Below are positions 21,009 to 30,330 of a stretch of DNA of 39,825 bases, piece by piece; the stretch's first letter is position 1; each line of letters starts with the position of its first letter. The notes under the pieces were generated by a model that did not search any database, was not told the origin of the DNA, and saw only the letters and a list, made by a program, of their open reading frames with translations. The stretch lies in contig QHTE01000047.1 of NCBI GenBank assembly GCA_003220685.1, positions 409-40,233 on the forward strand, given 5' to 3'. The position numbers were made by a program, and so were the translations under genes. Origin of the DNA: Candidatus Rokuibacteriota bacterium (lineage in GTDB: Bacteria; Methylomirabilota; Methylomirabilia; Rokubacteriales; CSP1-6).

Positions 21009-21720
21009 CGGCGCGTCGATCTACTTCGAAGAGCACGGCCGCGGGTTTCCCATCCTCACGTTCGCGCCGGCGGGGCTGCAGTCGGTAATCGACGTCTGGA
21101 GCCGCCCCGCCGCGCCCATCAACCCCATCACCGAGTTCGCCGGAAGCTTCCGGGTGATCGTGATGGACCAGCGCAACGCGGGCGGCCGGTCAAGGGCGCC
21201 GATCGGCGCGCAGGACGGCTGGCACACGTACCGCGACGATCACATCGCCGTGCTCGACTCCCTCCACATCGACCGCTGTCACCTGTACGGCCAGTGTATC
21301 GGCGGCTCCTTCATCATGAGCCTGCTGAAGGCGCAGCCTCAGCGCATCGCGAGCGCGGTGCTCGCGCAACCCATCGGCCGGGTTGGGGCCATGGCGCCCG
21401 GCCGCGCCGCCCGCTTCAACGCGTGGGCCGAGACCCTCAGGGACCATCCGGAGGCGACCCAGCCGGTGCTGGACGCGTTACACCAGAACATGTACGGCCC
21501 GGGCTTCGTCTACAGCGTCGATCGCGCGTTCGTGTCGAGCTGCCAGACGCCGTGCCTGGTGCTGGCGGGCAACGACGAGGCGCATCCGCTCCCGATCTCC
21601 GAGGAGGTCGCGAAGCTCCTGCCCAAATGCGAATTCATCCGCGAGTGGAAGCAAGGCGCGGCGCTGGCGGAGGCGAAGCCGCGTATCAAGGAATTCTTGA
21701 CGAAGCACACGCCGCGATGA
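20989..21720 (+). CDS. Alpha/beta hydrolase with cysteine at the nucleophile elbow
   Basis: 243 residues, alpha/beta-hydrolase fold. The nucleophile elbow is YGQCIGGSF, so the usual Ser is Cys103. An acid residue is plausible in AGNDEAHPLP. The usual late GxxH segment is replaced by REWKQGAALAEAKPRIKEF, with no His, so the triad is incomplete unless the His of DEAHPLP substitutes. The family includes dienelactone hydrolases (Cys nucleophile) and esterases. It overlaps ttuA by 20 bases and the Rieske gene by four, and sits beside a Rieske oxygenase and a dienelactone hydrolase, which suggests aromatic or lactone catabolism. A role is inferred only; the enzyme could be non-hydrolytic. Confidence 0.8.
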   Translation: MPTIERNGASIYFEEHGRGFPILTFAPAGLQSVIDVWSRPAAPINPITEFAGSFRVIVMDQRNAGGRSRAPIGAQDGWHTYRDDHIAVLDSLHIDRCHLYGQCIGGSFIMSLLKAQPQRIASAVLAQPIGRVGAMAPGRAARFNAWAETLRDHPEATQPVLDALHQNMYGPGFVYSVDRAFVSSCQTPCLVLAGNDEAHPLPISEEVAKLLPKCEFIREWKQGAALAEAKPRIKEFLTKHTPR

Positions 21721-22910
21721 GCGCGAAGCTCGAGACGACCTTCCGGGGCGACACCGGGCAGCTCGAGCGCCGGATCTCGATGCGCGAGAAGCTCACGGCC
21801 GCCTACTTCGAGCGGGAGCGCGAGAGGATCTTCCGCCGCGCGTGGCTGCCGATCGGCCACGCCTCGCACCTGCCCGAGCCCGGCAGCTACTTCGTCCGCG
21901 AGCTGCCCGTCCTCAAGACGTCGCTCCTGGTCGTGCGCGGCCAGGACGGCAAGGTCCGCGCGTTCCACAATGCGTGCACGCATCGCGGCAACAAGCTCGT
22001 CCGCAGCGGCGCCGGCTGCCGGAAGAGCTTCAGCTGCGGATTCCATGGCTGGACCTTCTCGTCCGAGGGCGAGCTCAAGCTGGTGACCGACGAGCACCAG
22101 TTCAGAGATCTCGACAAGGGCGCGCTCGGGCTCCGGCCGATCCACACCCAGGTGTGGGAGGACCTCGTCTTCGTCAACGGCGCCGACGCGCCGGGCGAGT
22201 CGCTGCGGGAGTGGCTCGGCGAGATGTTCGACGAGTACGGGGGCTACTTCGAGCAGCACGAGCGGGTGGCGAGCCTGCGCATCAACGTGAACAGCAACTG
22301 GAACCTCGCCGTGAACTCGTTCACCGAGGGCTACCACACGCTCTACCTGCACCGGAACTCGGTGCCCGACTATCAGGGCGGCAAGATCAACCCGGACCGC
22401 CACCGGCCGTTCATGCAGCTCTTCAAGCGGCATCATCGCTACTCGGCGCCGGCCAACCCCGACCACCGGCTCACGCCGGCGGAGGCGCTCGTCATCAAGT
22501 ACGGCAAGCGGATCATCCCGGCGTTCGGGGGCGAGATGCCGGCCCTGCCGCCGGGCGTGAACCCGTCGCGCTACGAGCACTGGGCCTTCGACGTTGTGCA
22601 GCTCTATCCCAACGCGGTGTTCCTCTTCGGCAACAACTGGCACATCGAGCTCTTCTTCGGCCCGATCGACGTCGACCACACCGAGGTCGTCCAGGACCTC
22701 TACTACTACCGGCCGAAGAACGCGGGCGAGCGGCTGAGCCACCAGTTCTTCCTGAGCCGGGGCCGCCAGGTGTTCCTGGAGGACATGAACACGCTCGAAG
22801 CCCAGCACGCGGTGCTGTCCTCGGGCATCCTCAGCCACCTGCAGCTCTCGCAGCAGGAGATGAGCCTGATGCACCACTACAAGGTCTCCCGGGAAATGCT
22901 CGATGAGTGA
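21717..22910 (+). CDS. Rieske [2Fe-2S] non-heme iron oxygenase, alpha subunit
   Basis: 397-residue oxygenase component of a ring-hydroxylating or demethylating system. The Rieske domain (~40-150) carries the CTHRGN and CGFHGW ligand pairs (two Cys, two His). The catalytic domain has the 2-His-1-carboxylate region NSFTEGYHTLYLH and a late FLEDMNTLEAQHAV segment holding the acidic ligand. Electrons must come from a ferredoxin/reductase not seen here. ATG at 21717 overlaps the hydrolase stop (ATGA). Downstream is a 113-residue protein overlapping by eight bases; it does not resemble the usual NTF2-like beta subunit. Substrate unknown. Confidence 0.9.
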   Translation: MSAKLETTFRGDTGQLERRISMREKLTAAYFERERERIFRRAWLPIGHASHLPEPGSYFVRELPVLKTSLLVVRGQDGKVRAFHNACTHRGNKLVRSGAGCRKSFSCGFHGWTFSSEGELKLVTDEHQFRDLDKGALGLRPIHTQVWEDLVFVNGADAPGESLREWLGEMFDEYGGYFEQHERVASLRINVNSNWNLAVNSFTEGYHTLYLHRNSVPDYQGGKINPDRHRPFMQLFKRHHRYSAPANPDHRLTPAEALVIKYGKRIIPAFGGEMPALPPGVNPSRYEHWAFDVVQLYPNAVFLFGNNWHIELFFGPIDVDHTEVVQDLYYYRPKNAGERLSHQFFLSRGRQVFLEDMNTLEAQHAVLSSGILSHLQLSQQEMSLMHHYKVSREMLDE

Positions 22911-23244
22911 CGCGCTCCTGCCGAAAGGGTTCGCCGATCTCCGTCACCTCGGCGAGTGGATCGTGCCGACCGAGGAGGGACGTCACAAGAAGAAGATCGC
23001 GGCCGACATCGAGACGGCGCGGCGCTTCTACGCGACGGTCTTCCCGCGGATGGAAGCCATCATCCAGCACCTCAACGGGGTCGCGTGGGAGATGATGGGC
23101 CCGGCCGACCGGAACCTGTTCCTGCTCGCCAGTATGTGCATGGAGGTGAGCCACCCGGTCGAGCTCGGCTGGCAGACCACCGACATCGCCGACGCCTTCC
23201 CGACCAGCCGCGTGCAGTTTCTGTCGGAGTCCGCCGGCTACTAG
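22903..23244 (+). CDS. Small protein coupled to the Rieske oxygenase, function unknown
   Basis: 113 residues; I do not recognise the family. The sequence is mostly helical in appearance (KKKIAADIETARRFYATVFP, MEAIIQHLNGVAWEMMG, NLFLLASMCMEVSHPVEL) with no signal peptide, membrane segment or metal-binding Cys cluster. It starts inside the last codons of the oxygenase gene (eight-base overlap, ATG at 22903), so it is translated with it and may be a structural or substrate-delivery partner. It converges with the solute-receptor gene 16 bases away, leaving little room for a terminator. Confidence 0.7.
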   Translation: MSDALLPKGFADLRHLGEWIVPTEEGRHKKKIAADIETARRFYATVFPRMEAIIQHLNGVAWEMMGPADRNLFLLASMCMEVSHPVELGWQTTDIADAFPTSRVQFLSESAGY

Positions 23245-23260
23245 CGGACACCCGCGCCGC

Positions 23261-24469
23261 TCAGCGCGTGGCCTGCTCCAGCCACCACGGGTCCTTCGCC
23301 TCCGGGATCGTCTGCACGAGCACGTTCTGGATCTCGCCGCCGACCTTCTCGGCCCGGGTGACGTAGATGTTGGCGAGGACGTTCTGGCTCTGCGGGTCGA
23401 ACTTGAACGGGCCCAGGGTCGAGTCGAACTGCACCCGGCGGAGCGCCTGGAGGAATCCCGCGGTGTCCTCCACGCTGCCGTTGACGGCCTCGAGCGCGCG
23501 GGCGATCACGTCGCCGCCGATGTGGCCCATCTGCACCAGCGGATCCATGTAGCCGAGCTTCTGTTTCGTCGACTCCACGAACCGGCGATTGGCGGGGAAG
23601 TCGAGCGCCGGGATGTAGGTGGCGATCTGGTAGGCGCCGAGCGCGGCGTCGCCCATCGCGCCGAGCCCGCTCTTGCCGTCGAGCGTGGCCCCCCAGTTGG
23701 CCAGCGTGAGCTTGTCCTTCAATCCGTACTCGGCGTAGGTCTTGACGAAGCGGATCGCGTCGATCCCGGAGTAAACGATGTAGACCACATCGGCGTCGCT
23801 CCCGGCCCGGCCGATCTGGGTCACGTAGGTGCCGAAGTCGGCGGTCCCGAGCGGCGCGAAGACCTCCGCGACGACTTTGCCGCCGGCCGACTCGAAGCCC
23901 TTCTTGAACATCTCGGCGTGCTCTCGGCCGTACGCGTAATCGCTCCCCGAGAAGATCGCCTTGCGCTTGCCGAGCCTGTCGTAGAGCCACTTGCCCATGT
24001 AGTAGGAGCCGGTGCCGCCGGGCTGGAACGTCCGGAAGATGTACGGGCTCCGCTGGTCGCGGGTCAGCCCGCCGGAGTTCGCCATCGTGATCACGAGCGG
24101 CACCTTCGCGTCGTGGACCGCGCTCCGCAGCGCATAGGCGACGGCGCTGCTCACGATGCCCGTGAGTACCGCCACCTTCTCCTGCTCGATGAGCTTGCGG
24201 ACTTTCGTCAGGCCCACGTCAGGCTTCGCCTCGTCGTCCTCCACGATCAGCTGCACCTCGCGCCCGGCGATGCGGTTGCCGCGCTGGTCGAACGCGAGCT
24301 TCATGCCGACGAGCTGCAGCTCGCCGAGTACCGCGAACGGGCCCTTGAACGGATACATCACGCCGACCTTGATCGGCGTCTTCGCAGCGGGGCTCTGCGT
24401 CCAGCCGGGAGCGATCCAGGCCGCGACCAGGCCGGTGCCGACCGCGATGGCGACGGTGAGCTTGCGCAT
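23261..24469 (-). CDS. ABC transporter substrate-binding protein, branched-chain amino acid/aromatic acid type
   Basis: 402-residue periplasmic type I solute receptor (Peripla_BP_6/LivK-like). A signal peptide (MRKLTVAIAVGTGLVAAWIA, cleavage near GWTQS) is followed by IKVGVMYPFKGPFAVLGE, the AVLTGIVSSAVAYALRSA ligand-lobe segment and ANSGGLTRDQRSPYIFRTFQ. ATG at 24469 is chosen because an AGGAGG site stands four bases upstream and the signal peptide begins there; an in-frame start six codons earlier lacks a ribosome site. No permease or ATPase genes are adjacent, so the receptor must share a transporter encoded elsewhere. Neighbouring hydrolases suggest an aromatic or carboxylate ligand; this is inference. 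Confidence 0.88.
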   Translation of the reverse strand: MRKLTVAIAVGTGLVAAWIAPGWTQSPAAKTPIKVGVMYPFKGPFAVLGELQLVGMKLAFDQRGNRIAGREVQLIVEDDEAKPDVGLTKVRKLIEQEKVAVLTGIVSSAVAYALRSAVHDAKVPLVITMANSGGLTRDQRSPYIFRTFQPGGTGSYYMGKWLYDRLGKRKAIFSGSDYAYGREHAEMFKKGFESAGGKVVAEVFAPLGTADFGTYVTQIGRAGSDADVVYIVYSGIDAIRFVKTYAEYGLKDKLTLANWGATLDGKSGLGAMGDAALGAYQIATYIPALDFPANRRFVESTKQKLGYMDPLVQMGHIGGDVIARALEAVNGSVEDTAGFLQALRRVQFDSTLGPFKFDPQSQNVLANIYVTRAEKVGGEIQNVLVQTIPEAKDPWWLEQATR

Positions 24470-24473
24470 ACGT

Positions 24474-24479
24474 CCTCCT
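24474..24479 (-). promoter_or_regulatory. Ribosome binding site of the solute receptor
   Basis: The minus strand reads AAGGAGGACGTATG; the perfect AGGAGG core ends four bases before the ATG at 24469 and decides the start against the upstream in-frame ATG. Confidence 0.75.
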
Positions 24480-24559
24480 TGGGGCACTGCCGGGACGCGC
24501 CGATCGATCGAGCCGCGCGGGGCGAGTCAGTGCCCGCCCCGCGCGGCCCGCTGACGCCG

Positions 24560-24871
24560 TTACGCCGTGGTGGGATCGCGAGCCGGTACCGCGATCACGG
24601 GGCAGTCCTCCAGCACGCCACGCTGGTCGGCCTCGGCGAGCACGGCCTGGATCGTTTGCACGAGCTGGCGCGCCGCATCCACGCTGAGCTCGACCGCCAC
24701 GCGGGCGCCCGGCCCCATCGCCTCGTTGACGAAGTCGATGTTGAGCGCGTGCTCGAGCGGCAGATCGTACGGATGGTCGTACGAGACGTTGGCCTCGCGG
24801 ACGTCGAACCACTCCGGGCCGCTCTTGCCGCGACCCGTGATCTTCACCTGCTGCGCGATCATCGTGCACAT
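24560..24871 (-). CDS. DUF6295-like small protein
   Basis: 103 residues. The N-terminus MCTMIAQQVKITGRGKSGPE and the block YDHPYDLPLEHALNIDFVNE, then GPGARVAVELSVDAARQLV, match my memory of the uncharacterised DUF6295 family, usually found as ~95-residue proteins near catabolic genes. No signal peptide or membrane helix; one acidic/His-rich stretch could bind a metal. It lies between the solute receptor (90 bases away) and the dienelactone hydrolase (22 bases away) on the same strand. No activity is known to me. Confidence 0.75.
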   Translation of the reverse strand: MCTMIAQQVKITGRGKSGPEWFDVREANVSYDHPYDLPLEHALNIDFVNEAMGPGARVAVELSVDAARQLVQTIQAVLAEADQRGVLEDCPVIAVPARDPTTA

Positions 24872-24893
24872 TGTTCGGGCTCCCGACGTCCGC

Positions 24894-25658
24894 TCAGCGC
24901 AGGGTCCGGTCGGTGAAGGCGAAGAGCTTCTTCCAGCCGTCGACGGCCTGATCCTGCCGGTAGGCGGCGCGATCGTAGTAGAAGAAGCCGTGGCCGGCGC
25001 CGTCGTAGCGATGGAACTCGTACTGCTTGCCGTGCTTCTTCAGCTCGGCCTCGTGCTGGTTGACCTGCTCCGGCGTCGGTGACTTGTCCTCGTTGCCGAA
25101 GAGCCCGAGCATCGGAGCCGAGAGGTCCTTCGTGTACTCGATGGGCGCCACCGGCTGGTTGGGCGTGAGCTCTTCCTTGGACATCACCACGCGCCCGCCC
25201 CAGCACTCGATCACCGCGTCGAGGCCCTTCAGCCGGCAGCCCGCGAGGAACGCTTGCCGGCCTCCCGAGCACGTGCCGAAGATCCCGATCTTGCGGCTCA
25301 CGTACGGCAGCGAGCGGAGCCATGCGTTCGCGCCATCCAGATCGCCGAGCACCCTCGCGTCCGGCGCGCCGCCGGCCGCGCGCACCTTGGCCCCCACATC
25401 CTCGGGGGTGCCGTGGCCGTCGCGGAAGTACAGGTTCGGCGAGATCGCCACGAAGCCGTGGTGCGCGAACTTGCGCGTGCACTCGCGGTACCACTCGTCC
25501 CAGCCTGGCGCGTGGTGGATGACGACCATGCCCGGGAACGGGCCCGAGCCCAGCGGCCGCGCCACGTACGCGTTGATGCTGTCCCCGTTGTGCCCCCGCA
25601 TGGTCACCGTCTCGGCGATCATGCCTTCGTACTGATCGGTCTGGTACGCGTGAGCCAT
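24894..25658 (-). CDS. Dienelactone hydrolase family protein
   Basis: 254-residue alpha/beta hydrolase of the dienelactone hydrolase family, which opens lactones such as those formed in chlorocatechol breakdown. The full Cys-Asp-His triad is visible: Cys130 in FGTCSGGR, Asp in LFGNEDKSPTPEQ and His in GAGHGFFYYDR. It has no signal peptide, so it is cytoplasmic. It lies directly after the amidohydrolase gene (one base between its ATG at 25658 and the amidohydrolase stop at 25660), so the two are coupled. Physiological substrate unknown; many DLH paralogs act on other esters. Confidence 0.88.
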   Translation of the reverse strand: MAHAYQTDQYEGMIAETVTMRGHNGDSINAYVARPLGSGPFPGMVVIHHAPGWDEWYRECTRKFAHHGFVAISPNLYFRDGHGTPEDVGAKVRAAGGAPDARVLGDLDGANAWLRSLPYVSRKIGIFGTCSGGRQAFLAGCRLKGLDAVIECWGGRVVMSKEELTPNQPVAPIEYTKDLSAPMLGLFGNEDKSPTPEQVNQHEAELKKHGKQYEFHRYDGAGHGFFYYDRAAYRQDQAVDGWKKLFAFTDRTLR

Positions 25659-25659
25659 G

Positions 25660-26892
25660 TCAGCCTTCCCTCCGGTTGAGATGTTGGAAGAAACGCGTGT
25701 CCGCCGGCGTGTCGATGTTGTAGAGCCGCGCGCAATTGCTCCAGAGGATCTTGCGGCGTACCTCGTCGCCGAACGGCAGCCCGAAGAACTGCTCCATTGC
25801 CTCGGGGAACGCGCCGTCCGAGTGCGGGTAGTCGGTCGAGACGACGAAATAGTCGGCGCCCATCTTGTTGACGACGTCGACCGCCGGCTCCTCGTCGACG
25901 TCGAGCGCGATGTAGCACTGACGCTTGAAATACTCGCTCGGCAGCATCGAAAGCTGATGCTCGCACCCCGGCCCGAACTTCTCCCACTGGTCGTCGAGCC
26001 GCCAGAGCCACCAGTAGAGCCAGCCGGCCGTGCCCTCGAGGAACGCGCAGCGCAGCCGGGGATGGCGCTCGAGGATACCGCCCGTGGTCATGCTGGCGAT
26101 CGCGCCCATCAGCTCGACCGGATTGCGGATGGCGTGGGCGATCGGGTGGAAGTTGGCGTGGCCGACGTAGCGCCGGCCGGCGTCGTCCTTGAGCGAGGTA
26201 TTGCCGGTCGGATGGAATCCGATCGGGACGTCGAGCTCCTCGAGCGCGCTCCAGAGCGGCTCGCACGCTTCGTCGTGCAGGTGCTGCCCGCTGACCGGGT
26301 TCGGCGTGCCGATGATGCCGACGGCGCCGAGCTCCCGGACGCATCGCCGCGCCTCGTCGATCGCCGCCGGGATGCTGTGCATCGCGATCTGCGCGGCGAA
26401 CTTCAGCCGCGCCGGCTGGTGCTGGCAGTAGTCGTACGCCCAGTTGTTGTAGGCGCGCGCGAGCGCCGCCGCGTAGTCCGCGGCCAGGTCGTCGTGCATC
26501 AGGATCTGCCGCCCGCGCGTACCGTACATGACGGCGACGTCGACCCCCTCGATGTCCATCGCGGTCAAGGTCGAACCCGGATCGAAGCCGCGGCCGCGCG
26601 CGACCTGGAAGTGCGGGTGCCGCGCACGGCTCCGGCGCCGTAGCTCGCGGCTCGACGCGGTCGCGCCGAGCGCCTTCGCGTGCGCCGGAATCGCGAGCCC
26701 GGCGACCTCCATCCCCATGATGATGTCGGCGTTGCCCTTGTCCTCGGCGCTCGCGCTGAGCGTTTGCTGCTGCCCTCCGAAGAACCGCGGCAGGTTCGCG
26801 CGATGCGGGCCCTCGAGGTAGCGCGACCACAGATCGTCGGGCTCCATCATGTGCAGGTCGCTGTCGAGGATCAGATAACCGTCGCGGGCCAT
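25660..26892 (-). CDS. COG2159-type metal-dependent amidohydrolase
   Basis: 410-residue TIM-barrel hydrolase/decarboxylase of the amidohydrolase-2 (ACMSD-like) group, whose members decarboxylate or hydrolyse aromatic-derived acids. Features: ILDSDLHMMEPDDLW at the N-terminus (the D-x-H equivalent of the usual H-x-H metal motif), IGFHPTGN mid-barrel (metal His), and VVSTDYPHSDGAFPEA near the C-terminus with the catalytic Asp. ATG at 26892 is selected by the GGAGGT site five bases upstream (26898-26903); a longer frame to 27021 is non-homologous. First gene of the minus-strand group with DLH, the DUF6295-like protein and the solute receptor. Confidence 0.88.
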   Translation of the reverse strand: MARDGYLILDSDLHMMEPDDLWSRYLEGPHRANLPRFFGGQQQTLSASAEDKGNADIIMGMEVAGLAIPAHAKALGATASSRELRRRSRARHPHFQVARGRGFDPGSTLTAMDIEGVDVAVMYGTRGRQILMHDDLAADYAAALARAYNNWAYDYCQHQPARLKFAAQIAMHSIPAAIDEARRCVRELGAVGIIGTPNPVSGQHLHDEACEPLWSALEELDVPIGFHPTGNTSLKDDAGRRYVGHANFHPIAHAIRNPVELMGAIASMTTGGILERHPRLRCAFLEGTAGWLYWWLWRLDDQWEKFGPGCEHQLSMLPSEYFKRQCYIALDVDEEPAVDVVNKMGADYFVVSTDYPHSDGAFPEAMEQFFGLPFGDEVRRKILWSNCARLYNIDTPADTRFFQHLNRREG

Positions 26893-27109
26893 GTCGCACC
26901 TCCACCGGTCTCGAGAGCCTGGGTTCGTGGCTTCCGGCGCCCGCCGATTATCTCCAGAAGCGCGGGCGAGATAAAGGCCCCCTCCGACGGGTCTCCTCTC
27001 CGATCGCTTTGGAGTGTTCACCCGATTGCTCCGGGTTCGAGCGCGGCCCCACAGTCAAATAAATCCTGGTCGGAGACTCGGCCGACCACTCGAACTGGGG
27101 GAAGTCGCA

Positions 27110-27910
27110 ATGGCCCGCCTGACCTGCGCCTCGCGACCGTACGTCGTCGGTCTCGCGCTGCTCTTGCTCGCCGCGCCGCTCGTGGTGGCGGTGCAGCTCG
27201 TCTCGGATATCGGTATCGCTCGCGCCAAGGGGCCCGGCGGCCGAGGAGCCGCCAGCGGGGGAGGTAACCGAAACGGCGGCGGAAACGGCGCCGGCGCCTC
27301 TGCCGGCGGGGGTGCCGGTGGAGCCGGTGTTAGCGGTGCCTCCGGCGCAGGGGCTGGTAGCGGCCCCGCCGCGGCTGGCTCAGCCGGAGCGGGCGTCGGT
27401 GGCGCATCCGGACCCGGCGCTGCCGGCGGCGGCGCGGCCGGTCCGGTGGGCGTTGGCGCCGCCGCCGGCAGCACCGGCGCGGCAGGGGCTAGTGTCGGCG
27501 GCACCGCGAGCGCCGAGGCGAGCGCACCGGGGCCGAGCGGGAGTCCCAGCGCGGACGGTGTGAGCCCCGGAGGCCCGGGCGTCGGAAGCACCGGTGGAGA
27601 CACTGCCACCGCGCGGCCGAACCGGATCTACGAGGCCTCTCGGGAAGCCTCTGGGGCCGCCTCGGCAGCCGCGCGTGCGGCGAAATCCGCGTCGCCTGAC
27701 GCTGCCGAGGTCGTGCACCGCGAGGCCCTGGCGATGTTCATCCGGGCGAGCCTGGCGGCGCCGGACTCGCACCAGTACCAGCTGGGGATGGGCTGGTGTT
27801 ACCTCGGGCTCGGCCAGCAGGACGACGCGCGGGCGGCATTTCGACGGGCCCGGCAGCTCGGGCCCACCGACGATGCCGTGCGCGAGGGTCTCCGGCGCGC
27901 GGGCCTCTGA
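27110..27910 (+). CDS. Secreted Gly/Ala-rich low-complexity protein with C-terminal TPR-like repeat
   Basis: 266 residues. A signal peptide or N-terminal anchor (YVVGLALLLLAAPLVVAVQL) is followed by ~125 residues of glycine/alanine-rich low complexity, then an acidic-neutral helical part ending in a single tetratricopeptide-like unit (HQYQLGMGWCYLGLGQQDDA, ARAAFRRARQLGPTD). ATG at 27110 follows GGGGGAAG. The Gly-rich stretch resembles PE_PGRS-type or cell-surface linkers only in composition; no homology is claimed. The next gene starts 15 bases later and also encodes an exported/anchored protein, so they may act together at the cell surface. Confidence 0.72.
   Translation: MARLTCASRPYVVGLALLLLAAPLVVAVQLVSDIGIARAKGPGGRGAASGGGNRNGGGNGAGASAGGGAGGAGVSGASGAGAGSGPAAAGSAGAGVGGASGPGAAGGGAAGPVGVGAAAGSTGAAGASVGGTASAEASAPGPSGSPSADGVSPGGPGVGSTGGDTATARPNRIYEASREASGAASAAARAAKSASPDAAEVVHREALAMFIRASLAAPDSHQYQLGMGWCYLGLGQQDDARAAFRRARQLGPTDDAVREGLRRAGL
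27230..27590 (+). repeat. Gly/Ala-rich low-complexity coding region
   Basis: Imperfect GGC/GGT/GCC/GCG codon runs encode Gly-Ala-Ser blocks such as GNRNGGGNGAGASAGGGAGG. There is no fixed repeat unit at the DNA level. This is part of the preceding CDS. Confidence 0.7.
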
Positions 27911-27925
27911 CGCGATCGTCGCGAG

Positions 27926-29092
27926 ATGGGAGCGAGGACGAAGCTGGTGGCACCGCTCGAGGTGGAGCCGCGCGCGGAGCATCCGCATCGATGCAAGGCC
28001 GGTCATCGCTGGCAGCACGGCGGACCGGCGGCGACCACCTGCCGCATCCCGAGCTACGATCCGATCTCGGGCGATCTGCCGTTCGTAGGTCCCGAGGATT
28101 GCCCCGTGTGCTCCGGCCGGAGCGATCTGCTGATCAGAGAGCCCCATTCGCACTACTGCAACATCTGCGACGGAGACTGGAGTCACGAAGGCCACTGTCT
28201 CGACAGTCTCGCCGCGTGCTGTCCCTGGTGTTTTCCGAAGCCCGACGCCGAGCCGTTGCCGGGCGCCCGCTCAGGTCCGCATTTCCACGTCTGCGCGGAA
28301 TGCGGGCAGAACTGGCGTCACGCGACCGGGTGCTCCGCGCCCCTTCGTGCGGCGCTTTCGGAGTGCCCGGGTTGCCGGAGCGCTAGCCCGCCGACCGGAC
28401 GCGATGTGCAGACACGAGCGCCCTCCCCGGCGACTCCGTCAACCGGCGCACGAGCTATCGGCGCTCGCATCGGCGCTCGCGTCAGGCTACCCGCTCGTTC
28501 GATCGGAATCGCCGCGGCCGTGCTGCTGTCGATCGCGGTCGTGCTCAAGGGCTATACGATGCTCCGGAGCCCGGACGCCGACGACAGCGCGCCCGTCCGC
28601 AAACCGCGAATCGAAGCGCCGAGCCCTGCGCCAGATCTACCGCCGCCGGCGCCTGAGCCCGCGCCGCTCGCTCCCGCGTCGGACTTGCCGAAGCCGCCGG
28701 CCAAATCGAGCCCGGTGAAGCCTATCTCGTCGGCGAAACCGTTCCCGCCGGCGAAACCCATCGCGCCGGCGAAACCGATCCCGCCGAGCACTGTCGCCGA
28801 TCTGCCGGCCCCCCGCGCTCCCGTCGGCGACCGTGTCATCGAGCCGCGGGCTCAGGAGTCGCGTCCCGACGAGCCTGCGAAGCCCGCGCCGTTCGTCGCG
28901 CGCCCGGCGGTTGTCGCCGAGACACCGCCGCCGGCGCCGGAGACTCCGCCGACCCCGAGCGAGAGTGGACCACCCACGCCTGTTCGGGCGGCTCTACCGT
29001 CGATCCCGGGAGCGCCTCCGTTCGCCGGGCTCAGCGGCAGCAGCGGCCTGGGCACGTCGCTGGACGGCCATCCACGACGCGCCCCTCGATAG
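27926..29092 (+). CDS. Membrane protein with three zinc-ribbon repeats and Pro-rich tail, function unknown
   Basis: 388 residues, not recognised. Residues ~19-150 contain three similar Cys/His modules: HRCKAGHRWQHGG...CPVC, HYCNICDGDWSHEGHC...CPWC and HVCAECGQNWRHATGC...CPGC. Each starts H-x-C and ends C-P/P-x-C, suggesting zinc ribbons. One hydrophobic helix follows (~192-208, IGIAAAVLLSIAVVLKGYTM). The rest is proline/alanine/lysine-rich, including four six-residue repeats at ~263-286. Topology is probably cytoplasmic zinc ribbons with an extracytoplasmic rod. ATG at 27926 has a poor ribosome site but follows the previous stop by 15 bases. Regulatory or scaffold roles are possible; nothing in the sequence decides. 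Confidence 0.72.
   Translation: MGARTKLVAPLEVEPRAEHPHRCKAGHRWQHGGPAATTCRIPSYDPISGDLPFVGPEDCPVCSGRSDLLIREPHSHYCNICDGDWSHEGHCLDSLAACCPWCFPKPDAEPLPGARSGPHFHVCAECGQNWRHATGCSAPLRAALSECPGCRSASPPTGRDVQTRAPSPATPSTGARAIGARIGARVRLPARSIGIAAAVLLSIAVVLKGYTMLRSPDADDSAPVRKPRIEAPSPAPDLPPPAPEPAPLAPASDLPKPPAKSSPVKPISSAKPFPPAKPIAPAKPIPPSTVADLPAPRAPVGDRVIEPRAQESRPDEPAKPAPFVARPAVVAETPPPAPETPPTPSESGPPTPVRAALPSIPGAPPFAGLSGSSGLGTSLDGHPRRAPR
28712..28783 (+). repeat. Four 18-base tandem repeats (coding, PAKPIx)
   Basis: Four in-frame units encode PVKPIS, SAKPFP, PAKPIA and PAKPIP; the last three share the core CGGCGAAACC. They lie in the Pro-rich tail of the zinc-ribbon membrane protein and probably form an extended spacer. 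Confidence 0.75.
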
Positions 29093-29167
29093 CGCGCGGC
29101 GCGATTTGCGCCATCCCCCGTGGCCCCGGTAAGATGAATTACTGTTCAGTCCGTCGGGGAGGTTGCC

Positions 29168-30313
<1,146 letters not shown>

Positions 30314-30330
30314 CCGGCTCGACGCAATAC

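Noticed and set aside
28712..28783. Short regular repeats as a CRISPR or regulatory array
   Set aside because: Units are adjacent without spacers, in frame and encode a PAKPIx protein repeat.
29106..29135. Promoter TTGCGC-18-TAAGAT before the thiolase
   Set aside because: Only 3 of 6 and 4 of 6 matches; not distinguishable from chance in this sequence.
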